From positions 149,162,939-149,226,938 of the forward strand of contig CM041292.1 in NCBI GenBank assembly GCA_023052935.1: DNA of 64,000 bases, written 5' to 3'. The stretch is from Piezodorus guildinii (taxonomy: Eukaryota; Arthropoda; Insecta; Hemiptera; Pentatomidae). Of this stretch, positions 1 to 9,284 are shown one piece after another; position 1 is the first letter of the stretch; the number at the start of each line of letters is the position of its first letter. Under the pieces are notes generated by a model. The model saw nothing but the letters and a program-made list of their open reading frames with translations. It was not told the DNA's origin and did not search any database. A program made the position numbers and the translations under genes.

Positions 1-125
1 CGGGCAAAAATGTTTAGAACTAAGGACAACTCATCAGGAGATAAGTTGTATGACCAAGTACAATTCAAGTACTGCTACAATATATGCTTAAGGAAAAATG
101 TTATACACCATCAAATTATAATGAG
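1..125 (+). pseudogene. Odorant receptor copy 1, 3' end of exon 1 only
   Basis: The 41 codons are nearly identical to the end of exon 1 in the two other receptor copies of this window. They share the runs SSGDKLYDQVQFKYCYN and HHQIIM, with changes such as ATG for CTG. The exon stops at the same GAG|GTATTT splice donor (donor GT at 126), in phase 2. The rest of exon 1 lies outside the window. In copy 2 the next exon begins ARNFHIWTDIF-like after the splice, but I found no such exon between here and copy 2 at 29.4 kb. The copy therefore looks like an orphan exon, unless its later exons are very diverged. The product would have been a membrane odorant receptor subunit. Family is sure; pseudogene status is inference. 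Confidence 0.7.
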
Positions 126-847
126 GTATTTTAAATAAGTATACCTACTATTATTTAAATAATTCATACATAAAGTATTAAATTACTAACCGTCTATTTT
201 TAAATTTCTAAGAGCTTTTGGTGGTTATGCACCTAATTCATCTGAAATTTTAACATGCAATATACTTATTTTAATTACGCCTTGATCCAAAGAATGGGAG
301 AGAAATTATGGGAGTTTTGCCAATAATGAGATTTGCAACCTGCTTATGCACTATGCAATACAACAAATGGATACAAGTGCAACTGTTAAATAGATTTTAA
401 ATACAAAAAGCTATCTGTGTTCCAAATTTCTTAGGCAGCGCATTGATAGTTGAATGTGATACATGTATATTACTGTTTTTGTGATCAAAATAAAAAAATT
501 GCATTAAAAAAATATTTTTTTTCAGTTTCAAATACAGTTTGAGATGAAAATTAGTCATAAATTACTAATAAAAAAAAATAAAAAATAAATAAATTGAATT
601 TCTACAGAAACATATGTTTTATTAAGAAATATATTAAATTAATATCCAAAATAATTAGTTAGTTTAATCGGTCTTTTATCAATCTTTATTAACTTTTACA
701 AGCGTGTGTATAAGATAAAGAAATGTCTAAATTATTCAGCTTTCCAGCGGTATATTATACATGTATATTACTCTTCTTATGTAAAAAAACAAAAAATTGC
801 ATTAAAAAAATATGTTTGCAGTTTTTTCAGTTAATGTGATATCGTAT
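126..847 (+). other. Former intron 1 of receptor copy 1, AT-rich, with the start of a Rep-1 repeat
   Basis: From the donor at 126 this stretch tracks the first part of intron 1 of receptor copies 2 (30293 on) and 3 (61271 on), including runs such as AATTCATACATAAAGTATTAAAT. From about 590 it matches the dispersed repeat called Rep-1 here (compare 30735-31330 and 34478-35525). The match stops at about 847, where an R1-type LINE has inserted, and resumes after its poly(A) tail at 1839. No coding potential is seen. Confidence 0.6.
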
Positions 848-1787
848 TCAAGAAGCATATCCAGAAAGTATGCATCAAAGCAGCAGGAGTGACCACAGCT
901 CTAGCCCGATTGATACCCAACGTGGGCGGACCTAAAAGTAGTCGGAGACTATTAATGGCGAGCGAGAGAGAGAGAGTATCCATTCTTTTATACACAGCCC
1001 AAATATGGAATAATAACCTGGACAAACTGGCTTACAGGAGACCCATGGTGTCCATTTATCGCCGAAGCGCCCTGAGAGTGATAAGTGCATTTCGCACAGT
1101 ATCTTACAAAGCTGCATCTGTGGTGGCCAGGATGCCACTCATTGAACTGCTGTCGGAGGAAAGGCAATGTACGTATAAAAGTACTGCCCACAATCCTAGG
1201 GCCGAAGAAAGGAAGCAGACAGTCCACAAGTGGCAGCGACGCTGGGATTTGGCAGCGAGTGGAAGGTGGACCCATAGGCTGGTACCTCGCATCCAACCCT
1301 AGCCACGGGGAAGTGGACATACCTGCTTCAGAGCCTACCAATTACGGTTTAAGTTGGACATTACAGCAGAATTTCCTAGATATCCAACAACAGATGAGAC
1401 AGTAGAACACTTATTCTTCTGCTGTCCTCGCATTCAAGTAGAGAGGTAAGAATTTCGAGAAATATGCAGTTCCGAAGTTACACCTGACAACATCGTCAAC
1501 CTTATGCTACTTTCTCAGAAGAACTGGATGGCTCGGGCCAACGTCTGGCTGCGGACGTCATCAAGAAATTGGGAATGGAAGAGAAGGAGAGGCGTGCATA
1601 GAAAAATAGGGTACGGCACCTAACAATGGGGCGGCACCCAGCCACTCCCCACCGGGAAGTAATGCCTAACGGTGGTCCCGTGAAGGGTGAGAAACAGGTG
1701 TAGAGAGGTTTGTTTTAGTGGGTAGAAATCCCACACACGGATAAGTACGGGCCTATCCGCTTCTTTTGAATATTTCCACCTACACTC

Positions 1788-1838
<51 letters not shown>
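848..1838 (+). mobile_element. 5'-truncated R1-type LINE: ORF2 C-terminus, 3' UTR, poly(A)
   Basis: Only the end of an R1-clade ORF2 is present. The readable protein (about 889-1302, then +1 shifted to about 1405) carries ASVVARMPLIELL, a KWQRRWD run and GRWTHRLVP. These are typical of the region after the reverse transcriptase palm in R1 elements. A His-Cys segment follows (DETVEHLFFCCPRI), again in another frame. A 3' UTR follows with the phrase 'tagtgggtagaaatcccaca', familiar from R1-clade tails. A run of about 49 A (1790-1838) closes the copy. It is dead: 5'-truncated and frameshifted. It interrupts Rep-1 sequence that resumes at 1839. Clade assignment is from motif memory, not a search. 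Confidence 0.75.
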
Positions 1839-1841
<3 letters not shown>

Positions 1842-2084
1842 CTTGGACCCTAAAATGTGTATTTACCTTGAAAACAGGAATTGGAAAATTTTCACGTTCC
1901 CAATACTTCCCCTTAGTATACTTTTCATATATAGGTAAGTGAAATTAATGGATTACTGAACCACAGACAGAAATACTAAGATCATATTGAATTCTCTCAT
2001 TGTACAAATCCGTAAACTACGTACGTTTACTTACCCCACTCTTAGATTTAGAAAAGGAAGACAATTTCATGTTTGTTTCATACA
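1839..2084. repeat. 3' end of the interrupted Rep-1 copy, then unclassified AT-rich DNA
   Basis: 1839-1945 matches the end of Rep-1 copies at about 31200-31325 and 35400-35525, including AAAATTTTCACG, CAATACTTCCCCTTA and the terminal ATATAGGTAAGTGAAA. From 1946 to 2084 nothing recognisable is seen. Confidence 0.55.
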
Positions 2085-2760
2085 AACAATTAAAAGCTAT
2101 TCTTCGGCGTACAAGACGTAATAGATCAACAGGATGTGACAAAATCTGGTAAACCTATACAATTGTTGTTTAAGGCTACGGTATTTCCCTAATGCATGGA
2201 AGAATGCTATATTGTTCCCTCTCCTGAAACCTGCCAAATCTGGAAATGACCCTTCTGACTATCGTCCAGTCAGTCTACTTCCTCACATGGGAAAATGTTT
2301 TGAGAAAACGATACTAAATTACCTCAGAAAATTCAACAATCAAAATGACTTAATCCCACCGGAACAAGCAGGGTTTCAGTCTCAATTAAGCACGGAACAC
2401 AGCTTGATTAGACTGCACAGGAACTTAAACTCCAACAAGACAACTGCTATGGTAGCCCTTGACTGCTCAAAAGCATTCGATTCTGTTGGACATGGAATTC
2501 TCTTGCAATAGCTGTTTGACCAAGGGTGCCTGGAGCAATTATATTCTGTCATAAAACCGTTCCTAAGTAATCGCTTTTTGGCAGTAAAAGTAGCGAACGA
2601 GATTTCTGTTCCAGTAATTTTAATATATAAAACAATTCTTCGCCCGTCACTATTGTATGGCACACAACTATTTCCACGCATTGCAAAGTCAATATTATAA
2701 CGTGTTCAGTCGCTACAAAATGGAGATTTAAGAAAAATTGTTAAGGCTAAAGGGGACGAC
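2085..2760 (+). pseudogene. Jockey/CR1-type LINE reverse transcriptase fragment
   Basis: Pieces of a non-LTR reverse transcriptase are readable. They include DYRPVSLLPHMGKCFEK (2254-2304 region), a PEQAGFQSQLSTEHSL-like segment, and the palm motif ALDCSKAFDSVGH (about 2455-2495). An ILRPSLLYGTQLF segment at about 2636-2672 belongs to the thumb side. The longest open stretch is 2212-2511, ending at a stop right after the palm motif. Upstream (from about 2085) LRRTRRNRSTGCDKI is readable, with a stop soon after. The YADD box is missing: the frame jumps from the first palm Asp region to the thumb, so about 100 codons are deleted. No poly(A) tail is seen. A jockey-superfamily origin is likely. 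Confidence 0.7.
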
Positions 2761-3099
2761 AGTTTAATTTTATTTTTTTCAAGTGCAAAACAGCGCAAAT
2801 GCAAAACAAACTCTTGAATTTAATGCACTTTTCAGATGCGAAATCCATCCAACGGGGCCATCGGAAACAGAAATTTACGAAATCACAGCAGCGACAGTAA
2901 GTATGATAGTACAGGTTGGGACTGGCAGGTAGGTGACTCAGAGCCCAGCTAGCCGAAGCAGCCTTTTGGTCCAGTAATTTCAGAAATGATCGTATGTAAT
3001 GAACCACAGTTAAAAATTAAATTTGTAACCTCTTTCTTTAAATGTTTTTAATTTGGTTGTACCTAAATAAATAAATATTTAATATATTTAAACTTGAAA
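2761..3099. other. AT-rich DNA without recognisable gene
   Basis: Short open frames here have no recognisable motif. No repeat shared with the rest of the window was noticed. Confidence 0.4.
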
Positions 3100-3876
3100 T
3101 TTTTATTTTCACTTAACGATATTTTTTATAAAACTGAAATTATATATTTTAGAAGCTTATATGCCTGAGGTATAACAGCAACATTTTCAAAAAATATTAG
3201 CGAGTCAGTAAAGCCACCTTATACCATTTTTACGATTTATCGAAAACGGTTCTAATGATTTTGAAATCGCAAAATCGATAAAACATTTAATGTGCTTTAA
3301 TATCAAGTAGGCTTCATTCTGATGGAAATATTATGAAATTAGTATTATACGATTAAAAACTGCTAAATATACAAGTTGAACGAATTTGATAACCCACTAT
3401 AGGAGAAAAGAGCAAAAATATTTGTTTAGGCAAACCATAGAAAAGCTAAAGGTTTTAGAAAAAATGTTTTCTCATTTACTAAGTTGAGGATAGTAATGTA
3501 AAACGATATACGTCGACATTCATTACCTTTTTTGATTGTTGTAAATAACAATTTTATATTATTTAATCTAAAACATATGTTTTCAACGGAACTGAATGTA
3601 ATTTTGGTTTATTATTTTCCATAATAAACCTGTGTAATAAGCCAAACAAATTACTCCCCTCCCCTCAAAATTTGAGGGCTTATATTTCAAGATGTTTAAA
3701 ATCCGAATAACGAATAAAAAAATACGTTTCTGCTAGTTAATTAAAAATACCAACAATATGCTCTTTTTGATGTTGGATAAAGAATAATTAAATTGTGTGA
3801 TAATTTGCAGTGTTTTTACTCTAGGTTTATTTAAAACTGCCAACCGAGGTAGGTGATAGTCGTGTGTTGAGCACTA
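3100..3876 (-). repeat. Rep-1 copy, inverted, with a second repeat nested in it
   Basis: Read on the - strand, this matches the Rep-1 copy at 34478-35525. The end near 3876 gives CAACACACGACT then CACCTACCTCGGTTG, the Rep-1 5' end. The middle shares the sequence around 'gcatataagct' and the AACTTGTATATTT stretch. A separate 140-bp repeat (about 3590-3740) lies inside and is shared with 5960-6115. Confidence 0.5.
3590..3740. repeat. Dispersed repeat, first of two copies (other at 5960-6115)
   Basis: Both copies read GGTTTATTATTTTC, then a variable part, then AAATTTGAGGG and AATCCGAATAA(C/T)GAATAAA. The second copy continues with a CCGTTTGTCCGCCGTCCGCG stretch. No terminal inverted repeat or coding sequence was seen. 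Confidence 0.5.
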
Positions 3877-3919
3877 CTTCTTTCTGTGTAGGTCTATCGA
3901 GATCGAATCTTACACTAGA

Positions 3920-4851
3920 CACACACTTTGTCTTTTTGTGTCAAATACTCTTCTTATCTAAATATTGAATTGCGTGAGGCACCCTATTTTTGGAAGGTGC
4001 AATTTTCCCGAAGCCCGAAAATTTGAAATAGAAGATTTGATGCAACTATTATAATCAATACCTACGCATACCCAGAAATTATCCATCGTATACTGCAACA
4101 AAATTTGGGGCTAAACAAAAAAAAACTGCAGAATTTTCAGCCCATAAATTAGTACATGTGTATATGTATTTTTAAATTGTTATATGCTAAAAAATAAGCC
4201 TTTGTAAACATAGTGAAAGCTAATATTTTATCTTTTCAAATGAAGCCTATCTGAAGTAATTACAAAGGTGTAGAGTGAATTTCCTAAATAATGAATACTC
4301 AACAAGATTAGTTAATTATAGATTTAACTATAAAGTTCATTCAAAATTGTTTACCGAGGAAGAATCACATTTATTTATTTTTTTATTTGGGATTGTTATT
4401 AGAAAATCCATATTGATCTATTCAGATTTTTATGATTTCAAATAAGATATAAACCGTTCGCTTGCAGAACTAATAAACGTCTTTACGTGTGTTAGTTTCT
4501 AAAATATTAAACTTTCAAGATGGCAATATATCAAATCTAGTTGACATTTTTTAAATGTTTATTTAACACTGGAGTGATGTAAAACTGCTCATATTTATCG
4601 TATTGCACGTACTTAAAATTGACTTTTATAACAAAACAAAACTTATTTTTTTGAAGGAATATATATAATATGGAATATATGATCAGATATTTGAATATCT
4701 GGGTTTTTCATTCCTTCGGGTTTTCTATTTCAAAGTTATATTACCTGCGGCAAATGGTTTCGGGAAAATTGCACCTTCGAAAAACAGGGTTCCTCATGAA
4801 ATTCAATATTTAGTTAAAAACAGTATTTGACATAAAAAGACAAAGTGTGTG
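3920..4851. mobile_element. Non-autonomous DNA element with about 110-bp terminal inverted repeats
   Basis: The left end (3920-4030) and the inverted right end (about 4740-4851) match over about 110 bases with scattered changes. Both open with CACACACTTTGTCTTTTT and both contain AAATATTGAATT and GGTGCAATTTTCCCGAA. The copy is bracketed by TAGA on both sides (3916-3919 and 4852-4855), a likely 4-bp target duplication. The interior is AT-rich with no open frame of note. The superfamily is unknown; a 4-bp duplication and CAC-starting ends would fit a CMC/Chapaev-like element, but that is only a suggestion. Confidence 0.75.
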
Positions 4852-4855
4852 TAGA

Positions 4856-5438
4856 AGTACTTGAGAATTGGAAGAAACGGATGAGCCGAACCAGTGTAGA
4901 TGTCAGTAAACATGAAAGTGGTGTAGTCCATATATCTGTACTTTCCCATCGTAATATTGCGTACAAAGCAATATTTAATTCTAAAGTATTCCTAACCACA
5001 TTACCTAATTCATTTATTTGTTTATTATTGATATTTTAATTAAAATAGGCAATGTGATTATAAATCTCCCCTTCATACCACCATTTTCTCATTTTAACTG
5101 GTAATGAGTTTTTATTAATATTTGTTTCCAACGGCACCGTTAAATGGAATTCAAATCTAAAAAATGCGTTGGATTCAAGATTTTTTTTAATGCAATTCCG
5201 CTTACTTTTTAAAAAAAATTGAATACTAACGATTTTAGATTTCAAATTTTCAAGAAGGAAGTGTTTAAAATTTTTAAAATCTCAGTAACCTTTAGCGTTG
5301 TAAATTATATTGTTTTTAAAGAAATATTCGTTGTTCGTATTATACCTATTTTTTACACGTGCTAGTAAGATAGTAAGTTCAGGAGAAACCTCAAGCTACA
5401 GTAAGGTGAGGTATTGGAAGGAAAAAAAGGAGGCTAGG
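4856..5438. other. AT-rich DNA without recognisable gene
   Basis: Open frames of up to about 70 codons on both strands show no motif and overlap one another. I see nothing here that I can name. Confidence 0.35.
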
Positions 5439-5443
5439 AAAAA

Positions 5444-5510
<67 letters not shown>
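5439..5510. repeat. Poly(A) run followed by (TA)n microsatellite
   Basis: About 22 A residues are followed by about 24 TA units. The layout resembles a retroposon tail followed by microsatellite growth. No retroposon body was recognised just upstream. Confidence 0.9.
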
Positions 5511-5511
<1 letters not shown>

Positions 5512-5632
5512 ATAAAACACATGTTTCCATTGAAATTCAAATTAATTAATTCTTTAAGAATTTTTTTAATCTGAATTAATTTAAAAATTCTTAATTTGAC
5601 ATCAACAACGGAGGTAAGTGAAAGAATTCCTT
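5511..5632 (-). repeat. Rep-1 5' end fragment, inverted
   Basis: On the - strand it opens with TTTCACTTACCTCCGTTGTTG and continues with AATTTTTAAATT, ATTAATTAATTTGAATTTCA and ACATGTGTTTTATTAAA, as in 33860-34000 and 34495-34625. Confidence 0.6.
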
Positions 5633-5959
5633 ATCTATTCCACCTATAATAGTTTCTACAGTCGACTATACATCCTCAAGATAAAATGATGGTATTTGAA
5701 TAATTTCGATGTGGCTACTTGGTACTGGTATGTTATTGTAACCTAGAGTAAATAAAATTGATATCTGAAAATGAAATAATATTCCTTTATTTATCATACA
5801 CAGAGTAAACCATAGCTATTTCAGATGCATTTCTTTTCTATAAGACCCGCTGAACATAGTTTTTATCATCATTTTTTTTAATTTGTTACAATTTAACAAT
5901 TAGATTGTTTTATTATTCACGTTTAATTCGACGAACTGCAAACAAAGACGTCAAAAGTG

Positions 5960-6180
5960 TTTTTTTGTTTCGGTTTATTATTTTCAATAATCAACCTTTG
6001 TAATCGACCAAAAAAAAAAAAAAAAAAAAAAAAAAATATCCCTGCTCGAAATTTGAGGGTTTACGTTTTGCGTAGAATCCGAATAATGAATAAATAAAAA
6101 TCCGTTTGTCCGCCGTCCGCGGCATATTTCCGAAACTACTGGATCAATTTTTTTGGAATTCGCCACAAAAATGCTAGTCC
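5960..6180. repeat. Dispersed repeat, second copy, with an internal A-run
   Basis: This matches 3590-3740 and contains about 27 A at 6010-6036 where the first copy has no such run. The segment ends with CCGAAACTACTGGATCAATTTTTTTGGAATT, a phrase common at the ends of unclassified insect repeats. Confidence 0.5.
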
Positions 6181-7204
6181 ACTCAACGATGATCCTAACA
6201 CCTAGACGTTGAAAACATTTATCTTGATCTAATGATTGACGTTATACACTCGGTAACGACAAACCAAACTTTGCCATTCACAAGTAGCAAGATAGCACAA
6301 GGTAGCAAATCAGGGTTCAGGAGATCACAGTGCTATTCTCCAAAACAATTTTGGACAAATGAAAAAACAATCATCAACAAACAATCAAGAATTTGGCTTA
6401 CAACTAGCTTAGATATTGCGTTTTGAAATCAGTGGTAGTGTTATGATATGATGCTTTAAATTAGTGCTTTTCATATTTCTTAATTGCCTATCAACAGCCT
6501 TATAAACAGTTTTACCCCAATATTGTTCTTCAGAAATAATAAACCATTGTGTAATAATTTCCAACGTTTTTTTCAATGTGTTTCGATTTTAGAAACAGAA
6601 TATTTTATGGGTATTATGGATTGCTATATAATGTTCATTAAAAAGGGACTGTTTTAAAATAAGTTAAGATGTTTCAAAATAGATTGTTGTTTTCATAACG
6701 CTTTCCTCATCAACCGTAATTCTAACCTTACCAATAATAAGTATCCATCGTTTAATATTCTTTTGAAAATTTTAAGAAAACCTTTATTTATTATGTGATG
6801 CAACAAATGGGTGTTTCAATATATATTTTTTAATGGTATAAAAACCTTAACATTTTCACACCTATACATAGATGCTTAAAATCACCAATCTTGAAATCAC
6901 AACCACCAATAACCAGTATTAAGAAATATACTAAATTTATAACATATGTATGGAAGATCTTCTCCAAATCCTGAGTTAAAAATTCGGCTGAGGCAGAATT
7001 ATTTCTTCTATCATTTTGGCCGAGGAACAAACCCGGGGTATGGAGACCCTCCTAAGTCGTACCCTGACTCTATAAAGTTAGCACCTTAAGATTAGGGAAA
7101 AACCTAGTCGCTGAGCGCGATCTAGGCCTAATCACCTTCTGGCACGTTCCTTGGTCGTACTGAACCCAAGACCCGTCATGGATATTAGAGGTACAGGTTT
7201 TTTT
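6181..7204. other. Mostly unclassified DNA; GC-richer patch 6975-7200 with SINE-like similarity
   Basis: 6181-6970 is AT-rich without recognised content. 6980-7060 shares GGCTGAGGC(A/G)GAATTATTTC-like and GGTATGGAGACC motifs with the inverse of 28990-29100, so both may be parts of one SINE-like family. The sequence to 7200 has no coding motif. Confidence 0.35.
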
Positions 7205-7548
7205 TTGCTATATTGAAGTTCAGTCTTCTGTGAACCGTCGAGGAGTCCACATCGCGGTGTGCGTTCTTTAAAGTTTCGCCATCTTTGACTGTGTGACAAC
7301 AATACTCTTCTCAGAAGCCGCGCTGGCAGCGGATGCTACCCATCACCAGATAAGTCCTTGTGGATCTTTTATTAATAGATTATAAACCGGAGCTGTTAAC
7401 CCTTGTATTTTAAAGTTGCCAACAAATTTTGTATTTAAGTTTTACTGTTCTTTGGCTGGTCATTTTCTGAATTTGTGCAATGTGGTGTCCTGAAACAGTC
7501 AGGTGACTTTTTTTTATTTTTATTTAAGTAAAAAAGGACATTTTTGAC

Positions 7549-7852
7549 ATGAACGACCGTGCATTGCCTGGTACAAGTAACGGATCTACTGAAGCTGTAG
7601 TTTCTACCCTTTTGAAGAGACAGTTAAGAAGTAACTCTAATGTTTCAAAACTATAAAGCCCTGTTGAAAAGAAAATATGAATTTCAAAGATTCCCAGATA
7701 AAAACCTCATCATTGAAAACTAACCAAATAAAAACACATGTCAATTTCAATAACCAACGTGCCTCAGAAAACAATGAAACAACTCTAATTAATTTCGTAA
7801 ATAATAGTTCTTGTATAATAATTTCATATAATAAATTTAACAATTTATCTAG
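7549..7852 (+). pseudogene. Jockey LINE B ORF1 (gag-like), N-terminal part
   Basis: From an ATG at 7549 the frame reads MNDRALPGTSNGSTEAV and a Ser/Thr/Asn-rich, probably disordered segment. It then breaks with a stop near 7650 and shifts frame. The ORF in the second frame (about 7677-7852) runs straight into LINE A. Jockey ORF1 proteins start with such low-complexity regions before the RNA-binding part. The continuation is at 12145. Confidence 0.6.
7845..7852 (+). repeat. Target-site duplication of LINE A, left copy
   Basis: TTATCTAG here is repeated at 12145-12152, just after the A-rich tail of LINE A. It is the target sequence inside LINE B ORF1. Confidence 0.85.
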
Positions 7853-7985
7853 AGTTTTTTGTTAATGAAGTTTTTTTCACTATTTAAAATGATTAAAACT
7901 TAATTTTATTAAGTGTGTGTGTTAAGAACATATAATTTATAAAACTTATTAATTAAGTAAGTGTGTGCGCGAAGGAACAGGTAAT

Positions 7986-9284
7986 ATGACGGAGCCCTCC
8001 TCGGCTTCAGACAGTGTTAGTGATATGGAAGCGATAGACATAAATGCAACTAACGATTCTCAATGTGAAGGTGTGTGGGAGATAGTTACAGGTCGAAAAC
8101 GCCATTCAGAAGGCGAAAGCGACCCAAGAAAACAAAAACGGCCCACTATATCAACTCCGACAACTTCAAACCTAACCAAATCAACTCCATCCACATCAAC
8201 TTTCAATAGATTTCAAATTTTAACAAATAGTGATGAAACCCAACAAAAAGAAACAGCACAAAAGACGAACGATAAACCTCCACCTATTTTCGTTAACGGA
8301 GTAGAAAACTACTCAGCTTTTGTACAATTTCTACAAAAGGTATGTGGTCCAAATTCATTTAACCTAAAATCCACGGCTAAAAATTATTGTGTATATCCGC
8401 AAACACCTCAATACTACCGTGACATTGTTAGCTCTCTCAGAAAACAAGGAGCGGATTTTCACACATTTCAGCTTCCTGAAGATAGATGTCCACGAGTGGT
8501 TATCAAAAATCTCCATTACTCAACTCCACACTCTGCTATCGTAGAGGCATTAAAAGGTTATGGATATGATGTAGTAAACGTCAACAACGTAATATCCCGA
8601 TTTAAGGAACCGTTGCCAATGTTTTTCGTTGATATTAGTAAACAAACATATAACGAAAATATATTTCAAATTAAATCAATTTACTACACACGAGTGATCG
8701 TCGAAGAACCTCGTAAGAAGAAAATTATTCCTCAGTGTAATCGCTGTCAACAGTACGGTCACACTAAGAGCTATTGTAACCACATACCTAAATGTGTCAG
8801 ATGCGGGCAACAACACCAAAGCTCTTCCTGCCAGAAACCTCGAGATACACCCGCTACATGTGCAAATTGCCAAGGAGCTCACCCGGCAAACTATAGGGGA
8901 TGTCAAACCCTGAAAGAATTGAGAACACTTCGAGGCTCGCGAACTCATCCTCACCAGAGAACCGTGCCAGCTCAACCTGCCGCTCCTCCATTGATGCCGC
9001 AAGATTTTCCTCCACTGTCTCTACAGCCACAGCAACCTCAGCCTACTCAAAGAGGACCAGCCCCTGGCTCGCAGCAGCAGTTACATCCCTCAGAAAGAAG
9101 ACAAAACGAATATGTAAGTATGTCAGGTATGAGGCCAGGCAATTCTCAGCCGATGCCCTCTTGTGAGAATCCTCAAATTTTTACTTTACTACACGGTCTA
9201 AATAACCTTATCCAGCCTCTTTTCAGCATTCTTCAGCAGTTAGCACAATTTACTCAAGCCTTCGTCCCTGCTCATGGACCGTAA
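7986..9284 (+). CDS. Jockey LINE A ORF1, gag-like nucleocapsid protein
   Basis: A 432-residue RNA-binding protein of a jockey LINE, expected to coat the element RNA. I start it at the ATG at 7986; the open frame extends seven codons further upstream without an ATG. Residues 1-90 are Ser/Thr/Gln-rich and basic (GRKRHSEG, PRKQKRP). Residues about 155-240 (FHTFQLPEDRCPRVVIKNLH to PLPMFFVDI) match the domain preceding the zinc knuckles in jockey gags. Three Cys/His knuckles follow (CNRCQQYGHTKSYC, CVRCGQQHQSSSC, CANCQGAHPANYRGC). The C-terminus is Pro/Gln-rich and then hydrophobic. The reading frame is intact. It ends inside ORF2 (11-nt overlap), suggesting ORF2 is made by reinitiation. Confidence 0.9.
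   Translation: MTEPSSASDSVSDMEAIDINATNDSQCEGVWEIVTGRKRHSEGESDPRKQKRPTISTPTTSNLTKSTPSTSTFNRFQILTNSDETQQKETAQKTNDKPPPIFVNGVENYSAFVQFLQKVCGPNSFNLKSTAKNYCVYPQTPQYYRDIVSSLRKQGADFHTFQLPEDRCPRVVIKNLHYSTPHSAIVEALKGYGYDVVNVNNVISRFKEPLPMFFVDISKQTYNENIFQIKSIYYTRVIVEEPRKKKIIPQCNRCQQYGHTKSYCNHIPKCVRCGQQHQSSSCQKPRDTPATCANCQGAHPANYRGCQTLKELRTLRGSRTHPHQRTVPAQPAAPPLMPQDFPPLSLQPQQPQPTQRGPAPGSQQQLHPSERRQNEYVSMSGMRPGNSQPMPSCENPQIFTLLHGLNNLIQPLFSILQQLAQFTQAFVPAHGP

Noticed and set aside
889..1405. Several overlapping open frames on both strands
   Set aside because: Only the + strand frames with R1-type motifs are real remnants; the others are shadows of them.
5310..5549. 79-codon open frame
   Set aside because: Produced by a poly(A) and (TA)n run; low-complexity Lys then Tyr/Ile.
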